NCBI GenBank assembly: GCA_002701705.1
Contig: NZWU01000036.1
Location: 1 to 12,113, forward strand
Length of the DNA: 12,113 nt
DNA from: Gammaproteobacteria bacterium
GTDB lineage: Bacteria > Pseudomonadota > Gammaproteobacteria > GCA-002705445 > GCA-002716945
Direction: 5' to 3'
Shown: in pieces, positions 7,678-12,113 of the stretch
Layout: each line of letters opens with the position of its first letter
Position numbering within the stretch: the first letter of the stretch is position 1
Program-made: the position numbers and the translations under genes
Notes under the pieces: generated by a model
Told to the model about the DNA's origin: nothing
Databases searched by the model: none
Seen by the model: only the letters and a program-made list of their open reading frames with translations

Positions 7678-9219
7678 ATGAAAGATAAAAAATTAATCAT
7701 TTTTGATACTACCCTAAGAGATGGAGAACAAAGTCCTGGCGCGTCTATGGACATTGATGAAAAACTTCAAATCGCACTAGCTTTAGAAGATCTTAATGTA
7801 GATATTATTGAAGCTGGTTTTCCAATAGCAAGCAAAGGTGATTTTAATGCAGTATCTGAGATTTCAAAAACAATTAAAAAGTCAACAATATGTGCGCTTG
7901 CTCGTTCATTAGAAAAAGACATACTAGCTGCATCTGAAGCTTTAAAAAAAGCTAAGAAAAAACGAATACACACTTTCATTGCTACATCACCTATACACAT
8001 GGAAAAAAAATTAAAAATGTCGCCTGAAGAGGTAAAAAATTGTGCTATTAAAGCGATAAAGTTAGCTAAAAGTTTTACTGATGATGTTGAATTTTCACCA
8101 GAAGATGCTGGCCGTTCTGATTTAGATTTTCTGTGCTCTGTAATAGAAGCTGCTATTGAAGCAGGGGCAAATACAATAAATATACCAGATACAGTTGGCT
8201 ATAATTTACCTCATCAATTTGGTACTTTGATACATAATATAATAAAAAATGTTAAAAATTCTAGCCAAGCTATTTTTTCTGTACATTGCCATAATGATTT
8301 GGGGTTAGCAGTAGGAAATTCATTATCTGCAGTTTTAAATGGTGCTCGTCAAGTGGAATGTACAATTAATGGACTGGGTGAAAGAGCAGGGAATGCGGCT
8401 TTGGAAGAAATTACTATGACGGTTCGTACGAGACAAGATATTTTTCCGTGCGATACAAACATAAATACTAAAAAGATTATGAAGTGCTCAAGATTAGTTT
8501 CTAGTATAACTGGTTTTCCTGTGCAACCAAATAAAGCGATTGTTGGTAAAAATGCTTTTGCTCATGAATCTGGAATACATCAAGATGGTGTGATTAAATC
8601 AAGAGAAACTTATGAAATAATGAGAGCTGAAGATATTGGACTAGTAAGTAATTCACTTGTGCTTGGAAAGCATTCAGGAAGAAATGCTTTTAGACAGAAA
8701 CTAAATGAATTAAATATCCCTATTGAAGGAGAAAAGCAGCTTAATGATATATTTTTTAAATTTAAAGAATTAGCAGATAAAAAGCATGACATGTTTGATG
8801 AAGATATTATACGACTCTCAAGCAATCAAGAAATTACCAATAACCATATTAAATTTAATTATATGAATGTTGTGACTGAGAGTGGGAAAAAACCATCTGC
8901 GTTAATCAAACTTGAAGTTGGAGGAGAGTCTGTTGAGTCAAGCTGCACGGGTGATGGAGCTGTTGATGCAGCATATAATGCGATTGAGGATATTGTAAAA
9001 AGCAAATGTAAATTACTACTTTATTCTGTTAATAATATAACATCTGGCACAGATGCTTTAGGTGAAGTTACAGTTAGAATATCTAAAAACAGCAACGTGG
9101 TTAATGGACATGGCGCTGATACTGATATTGTAAAAGCGTCGGTATTAGCTTTTATAAATGCCCTAAATAAATTACAACAAAACCCTGATTTATCATCAAC
9201 TAAAAAAAGAGGCGTCTGA
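7678..9219 (+). CDS. leuA: 2-isopropylmalate synthase
   Basis: LeuA condenses acetyl-CoA with 2-ketoisovalerate, the first committed step of leucine synthesis. The 513-residue product has an N-terminal TIM-barrel domain with IIFDTTLRDGEQSPG (R14, D15 in the active site), the metal-binding HCHND (H203, H205), and NGLGERAGNA. These are followed by linker domains and a C-terminal regulatory domain (about 370-500, with GEVTVRI and GHGADTDIVKAS) that normally binds leucine for feedback inhibition. Length is that of the standard bacterial enzyme. The start is fixed by the family N-terminus, yet no Shine-Dalgarno precedes it. A 146-base gap separates it from pssA, so it may have its own promoter and leader control. 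Confidence 0.97.
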   Translation: MKDKKLIIFDTTLRDGEQSPGASMDIDEKLQIALALEDLNVDIIEAGFPIASKGDFNAVSEISKTIKKSTICALARSLEKDILAASEALKKAKKKRIHTFIATSPIHMEKKLKMSPEEVKNCAIKAIKLAKSFTDDVEFSPEDAGRSDLDFLCSVIEAAIEAGANTINIPDTVGYNLPHQFGTLIHNIIKNVKNSSQAIFSVHCHNDLGLAVGNSLSAVLNGARQVECTINGLGERAGNAALEEITMTVRTRQDIFPCDTNINTKKIMKCSRLVSSITGFPVQPNKAIVGKNAFAHESGIHQDGVIKSRETYEIMRAEDIGLVSNSLVLGKHSGRNAFRQKLNELNIPIEGEKQLNDIFFKFKELADKKHDMFDEDIIRLSSNQEITNNHIKFNYMNVVTESGKKPSALIKLEVGGESVESSCTGDGAVDAAYNAIEDIVKSKCKLLLYSVNNITSGTDALGEVTVRISKNSNVVNGHGADTDIVKASVLAFINALNKLQQNPDLSSTKKRGV

Positions 9220-9222
9220 TAA

Positions 9223-9876
9223 ATGCAGAAGCTTAATGATTATTTTGATGAGATGGGCATCGAAACCTTCTGGTATAGAGCTAAAAAGAAAAAACCTTCA
9301 GAAAACTCCTTGAATGCTGACTTATCAACTTTAAAAGAGATTGTTTCTAATTGTACTAAATGTGAATTACACAAGTCTCGGGATAAAACAGTTTTTGGTT
9401 CTGGGAATGAATCAGCAAGAATTTTATTTATTGGGGAAGCCCCTGGCAGAGATGAAGATAAGGAAGGAGAACCATTTGTTGGAAGAGCCGGGAAACTTTT
9501 AACTGAAATGATTTCGTCAATTAATTTAAATAGAGAAGACATATATATTACAAACACTGTTAAATGTCGTCCTCCTAGCAATCGCAACCCCTCTGATGAA
9601 GAGGTTAAATCATGTGCGGACTATTTAGAAAATCAAATAGAACTGATTAAACCAAAGATTATTATATTGTTAGGCAAGGTTGCAGCTAATAGAATCATTA
9701 AAAATGATCAACCTATAGCAGAATTACGAAAAAAAACATTTTTCTTTGAACCAAAGAATATCCCAATCATTGTATTTTACCATCCAGCCTATTTGCTGAG
9801 AAACCCAAAGGATAAAAGAAAGGTATGGGAAGATTTGTTATATTTAAAGTCTGTTATGAAAGAATATGATTGCTAA
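9223..9876 (+). CDS. Family 4 uracil-DNA glycosylase with [4Fe-4S] cluster
   Basis: This enzyme removes uracil (from cytosine deamination or misincorporation) from DNA to start base-excision repair. The 217-residue product shows the family 4 (UDGa) features: an iron-sulfur cysteine set C44, C47, C115 and C131; GEAPG (71-75) followed by GRDED; TNTVKCRPPSNRNP (110-123); and HPAYLLRNP (187-195). An older label for the family is phage SPO1 DNA polymerase-related protein. The first 35 or so residues are not part of the core. It begins 3 bases after leuA with AGAGG 10 bases upstream, so it is probably read with leuA. Its end overlaps rimI by 11 bases. Confidence 0.93.
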   Translation: MQKLNDYFDEMGIETFWYRAKKKKPSENSLNADLSTLKEIVSNCTKCELHKSRDKTVFGSGNESARILFIGEAPGRDEDKEGEPFVGRAGKLLTEMISSINLNREDIYITNTVKCRPPSNRNPSDEEVKSCADYLENQIELIKPKIIILLGKVAANRIIKNDQPIAELRKKTFFFEPKNIPIIVFYHPAYLLRNPKDKRKVWEDLLYLKSVMKEYDC

Positions 9877-10342
9877 AGTATCAGAATTGATGGAAATACG
9901 AGAAATGAGCAAAGAAGATCTCTTTCAGGTTAATATAATTGAAAAAAACTCTTATGATTTTCCATGGTCAGATAAAGTTCTAGAAGAGTGCCTTGAATAC
10001 AATTATGATTGTTATGTAGCTGCTCATGAAAACCTTATTTTTGGTTACCTAATCTCTAAAATTTCCTTCCCTGAAAGTCATATCCTTAATTTAACTGTTG
10101 ATAGCAATTATAGAAATAATGGTATTGGTTCACAGTTATTGGATTTAACTCTATCTAAATCAGGCTTGATTGGCTCAAAAGTGATTTTTTTAGAAACCAG
10201 AAAAACCAATGACACTGCTATTTACCTATACAACAAATATGAATTCAAAAAGGTTGGAATAAGGCCGAATTATTATAAGACTAAAGATGGAAAAGAAGAC
10301 GCAATAGTTTATTGCAAAAGACTAGACCTCAGTAGGACTTAA
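9866..10342 (+). CDS. rimI: GNAT N-acetyltransferase, RimI (ribosomal protein bS18 N-terminal acetyltransferase)
   Basis: RimI acetylates the N-terminal alanine of ribosomal protein bS18 and may act on other proteins. The 158-residue product has the GNAT fold, with the RimI-like start IREMSKEDL...IEKNSYDFPW, the acetyl-CoA loop RNNGIG (about 91-96), LETRKTNDTAIYLYNKYEFKKVG with the usual catalytic Glu/Tyr region, and the RPNYY end. The longer ATG overlaps the glycosylase gene by 11 bases; the ATG at 9890 (M9, MEIREM) gives the more typical N-terminus and would lie 13 bases beyond that stop. Neither has a strong ribosome site. Its last 21 bases overlap the bolA-family gene on the other strand. 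Confidence 0.87.
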   Translation: MIAKVSELMEIREMSKEDLFQVNIIEKNSYDFPWSDKVLEECLEYNYDCYVAAHENLIFGYLISKISFPESHILNLTVDSNYRNNGIGSQLLDLTLSKSGLIGSKVIFLETRKTNDTAIYLYNKYEFKKVGIRPNYYKTKDGKEDAIVYCKRLDLSRT

Positions 10343-10588
10343 TGCCTTAATTGACAAGGCATGGATTTCAGTTTTCATAAGCACATCTAAACATTGATAT
10401 ATAATCTTATGTCTTTCAATTAATGTTTTACCTTCAAATTTGTCAGACACAATAAACAGGTCAAAATGCCCACCAGATTTTGCTCCAGCGTGACCAATAT
10501 GCAGATGACCTTGATCTTTTATGTCAATCTCTATTGGGTTTAGTAATTCAAGACTTTTTTTAATTAAATTTATCCTCTTTTCCGTCAT
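10322..10588 (-). CDS. bolA: BolA-family protein
   Basis: BolA proteins partner with monothiol glutaredoxins through a shared iron-sulfur cluster and affect iron-sulfur handling, stress response and cell shape. The 88-residue product is a complete single BolA domain: GHLHIGHAGAKSGGHFDLFIVS carries the histidine-rich variable loop and the core strand, and IERHKIIYQCLDVLM...EIHALSIKAL is the conserved C-terminal half. Start and length agree with family members. The ATG has AGG directly against it and no properly spaced ribosome site, while a perfect TATAAT ends 6 bases upstream, suggesting a leaderless mRNA. It stands alone on the minus strand, convergent with rimI (21 bases shared) and divergent from trpS. 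Which BolA subgroup it belongs to is not settled. Confidence 0.9.
   Translation of the reverse strand: MTEKRINLIKKSLELLNPIEIDIKDQGHLHIGHAGAKSGGHFDLFIVSDKFEGKTLIERHKIIYQCLDVLMKTEIHALSIKALSPTEV
10342..10362 (+). terminator. Possible terminator hairpin after rimI, inside bolA
   Basis: ATGCCTT and AAGGCAT form a perfect 7-bp stem with a 7-base loop, beginning on the last base of the rimI stop. Downstream on the plus strand is an imperfect T-rich stretch (ATTTCAGTTTTC). It could end the leuA-glycosylase-rimI transcript. The same bases encode the conserved ALSIKA of the BolA protein on the other strand, so the symmetry may be a by-product of codon choice there. Confidence 0.33.
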
Positions 10589-10594
10589 CCTGTT

Positions 10595-10622
10595 ATTATA
10601 TTAAAAAAGCTATGTCTTTACA
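10595..10622 (-). promoter_or_regulatory. Likely promoter of the bolA-family gene
   Basis: On the minus strand a perfect TATAAT (10595-10600) is preceded at 16 bases by TGTAAA (10617-10622, 3 of 6 to the -35 consensus). Only 6 bases separate the -10 hexamer from the ATG, so transcription should start on or next to the start codon. This fits the missing Shine-Dalgarno. The -35 match is weak. Confidence 0.4.
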
Positions 10623-10648
10623 TATAGAATGTGTGATTTTAATGATTA

Positions 10649-10657
10649 TGCTAAAAT
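10649..10657 (+). promoter_or_regulatory. Extended -10 promoter of trpS
   Basis: TGCTAAAAT is an extended -10 element (TG, one base, then TAAAAT, 5 of 6 to consensus), which can work without a good -35, and none is visible here. Transcription would start near 10664, giving a leader of about 22 bases that contains the GGGAAGG ribosome site. It stands back to back with the bolA promoter in the 97-base divergent gap. Confidence 0.42.
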
Positions 10658-10685
10658 TGGACTAATGTTTCTGTGGGAAGGTTAA

Positions 10686-11687
10686 ATGAGTAAAAAAATA
10701 GTTTTTTCAGGTGTTCAGCCTTCAGGTGAAATCCATTTGGGAAATTATTTAGGAGCGTTAAAACAATTTGTTGATCTCCAGCATAAAAAGGATTGTATTT
10801 TTTCAATAGTTGATTTACATGCCATTACAATATGGCAAAACCCCAAATTACTTGCGGGAAGAACCCGTGAAGTTCTAGCTATTTTTATAGCTTGTGGCTT
10901 ACTCCCAGAAAAAAATATTATTTTTAAGCAATCAGAAGTATCTGAACATTCTCAACTTGCATGGTTTCTAAGCTGCACTGCAAGAGTAGGGTGGCTGAAT
11001 AGGATGACTCAATTCAAAGACAAAGCAGGAAAAAATAAAGAAATAGCATCAGTTGGTCTATATACCTATCCAGTCTTGATGGCTGCTGATATTTTATTAT
11101 ATAAAGCAACTCATGTGCCAGTTGGCGATGATCAAAAACAGCATTTAGAATTAGTCAGAGATATAGCCCAAAAATTTAATAAAGATTACAATCAGGAATA
11201 TTTTAACCTCCCTGAGCCATTAATAAATAAAACAGCTACAAGAATTATGAGTCTTCGTGATGGAACTAAAAAGATGAGCAAATCTGACCCTTCTGAGCAA
11301 TCAAGAATTATGATGACAGATTCAAATGACCAAATCTCAAAAAAGATTATGAAAGCCAAAACAGATTCTTTAAAGATGCCAAGCTCAATCGAAGCAACAG
11401 AAAAAAGGCCAGAGATAGAAAACTTGATCAATATTTTTGTTGCTTGCTCCAATATTAATAAACAAAAAATTATAGATGATTTTGCCTCAAAAGAAATATC
11501 AGTTTTTAAGAAAGAGCTAATAAACTGTGTAACTAGTACGATTGAACCAATTGCGTTTGAAACTGAAAAGCTACTAAAAGATCAGAAATTTTTGGACAAC
11601 ATACTTTCTGAAAATGCTAAAAAAGCTCAACTTTTAGCAAGAAAAACAATTTTAGAAATTAAAAGAATTGTTGGAGTAATTTCATAA
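10686..11687 (+). CDS. trpS: Tryptophanyl-tRNA synthetase
   Basis: TrpS is a class I aminoacyl-tRNA synthetase that charges tRNA(Trp). The 333-residue product begins KIVFSGVQPSGEIHLGNYLGA, with HLGN (17-20) as the HIGH-type ATP motif, and has KMSKS at 196-200 (full consensus). VGDDQKQHLELVRDIA (146-161) is the usual TrpS stretch. Length is normal for bacterial TrpS. The ribosome site GGGAAGG lies just before the ATG (AAGG ends 4 bases upstream). It starts away from bolA and is followed after one base by scpA, so the two are probably one operon. No tryptophan-rich leader is visible. Confidence 0.98.
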   Translation: MSKKIVFSGVQPSGEIHLGNYLGALKQFVDLQHKKDCIFSIVDLHAITIWQNPKLLAGRTREVLAIFIACGLLPEKNIIFKQSEVSEHSQLAWFLSCTARVGWLNRMTQFKDKAGKNKEIASVGLYTYPVLMAADILLYKATHVPVGDDQKQHLELVRDIAQKFNKDYNQEYFNLPEPLINKTATRIMSLRDGTKKMSKSDPSEQSRIMMTDSNDQISKKIMKAKTDSLKMPSSIEATEKRPEIENLINIFVACSNINKQKIIDDFASKEISVFKKELINCVTSTIEPIAFETEKLLKDQKFLDNILSENAKKAQLLARKTILEIKRIVGVIS

Positions 11688-11688
11688 A

Positions 11689-12113
11689 ATGAATTTTAAT
11701 AATACAGTTGAAGCATCAATAAAGGGTAGATTGATTACTGAAATACCCGAAGATCTATTTATACCTCCTGATGCTTTACGAATTATATTAGAAGAATTTG
11801 AAGGGCCTTTAGATTTATTGTTATACCTAATAAAAAAGCAAAATATAGACATTGTAGATATACCGATATTCCCAATTACAGTGCAATATGTTGAGTATAT
11901 TAAAATGATGGAATCTATTAAATATGAATTAGTCTCAGATTATCTTGTTATGGCGTCAACACTAGCAGAGATCAAATCACGTATGCTCATACCACATGAT
12001 GATGAAGATGAAGATGAGGAGGATCCTCGTGCAAATTTGGTTAAACGGCTACTCGAATATCAAAAATATAAAGATTTGAGTACTGAGATAGACTCTATAT
12101 CAAGAGTAAATAG
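11689..12113 (+). CDS. scpA: ScpA, segregation and condensation protein A (partial, C-terminus outside window)
   Basis: ScpA is the kleisin of the Smc-ScpAB complex: it bridges the heads of the SMC dimer with ScpB and helps organise and segregate the chromosome. The visible 141 codons contain the family hallmark FEGPLDLLLYLIKKQNIDI (about 37-55), then YLVMASTLAEIKSRMLIP (about 84-101), an acidic stretch DDEDEDEEDPRA, and LVKRLLEYQKYK. The acidic run followed by DPRA and RLLEY is the pattern I know from beta- and gammaproteobacterial ScpA. It begins one base after the trpS stop; a GGAG lies 12 bases upstream, rather far, inside trpS. The frame is open to the window edge. Confidence 0.95.
   Translation, partial: MNFNNTVEASIKGRLITEIPEDLFIPPDALRIILEEFEGPLDLLLYLIKKQNIDIVDIPIFPITVQYVEYIKMMESIKYELVSDYLVMASTLAEIKSRMLIPHDDEDEDEEDPRANLVKRLLEYQKYKDLSTEIDSISRVN

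Noticed and set aside
9240..9587. A 115-codon minus-strand frame inside the uracil-DNA glycosylase gene
   Set aside because: The plus-strand protein has all the iron-sulfur cysteines and active-site motifs; the reverse frame has no recognisable features.

Overview
The window is AT-rich (about two-thirds A+T by eye), gene-dense proteobacterial DNA with gaps usually under 100 bases and several genes abutting or overlapping. Sulfur-oxidation (sox) genes, an ilvB-ilvH-ilvC-pssA-leuA cluster and a trpS-scpA pair suggest a streamlined sulfur-oxidising gamma- or betaproteobacterium. A SUP05/Thioglobus-like marine lineage or symbiont would fit, but this is inferred from gene content and base composition only.

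Layout. (1) Bases 1-2451, minus strand: in transcription order, a BepA-like periplasmic M48 metalloprotease, then soxX, soxY and soxZ (soxZ is cut by the window start). (2) 2452-3416, plus strand: a TusA-family sulfur carrier divergent from the protease, then a one-helix membrane protein with a divergent DUF218/YdcF-like domain. (3) 3504-7531, plus strand: ilvB, ilvH, ilvC and pssA, almost without gaps. (4) 7532-7677: the longest non-coding gap, which may hold a leucine-rich leader ORF. (5) 7678-10342, plus strand: leuA, a family-4 [4Fe-4S] uracil-DNA glycosylase and rimI. (6) 10322-10588, minus strand: a BolA-family gene overlapping rimI tail to tail. (7) 10686 to the end, plus strand: trpS and scpA (scpA is cut by the window end).

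How the genes work together. SoxY carries sulfur intermediates on its C-terminal GGCGG cysteine, SoxZ is its partner, and SoxX is the small haem subunit of the SoxAX enzyme that loads thiosulfate onto SoxY. TusA carries sulfane sulfur in the cytoplasm, so the divergent block may join periplasmic and cytoplasmic sulfur handling. IlvBH and IlvC make the branched-chain amino-acid precursors, and LeuA commits 2-ketoisovalerate to leucine. PssA (phosphatidylserine synthase) sits among them as a lipid gene.

Nothing here is clearly a new system. The points most worth checking are regulatory: a possible leucine leader peptide before leuA, and several genes with no Shine-Dalgarno but a -10-like hexamer very close to the start codon (M48 protease, soxX, bolA), which would give leaderless or nearly leaderless mRNAs.
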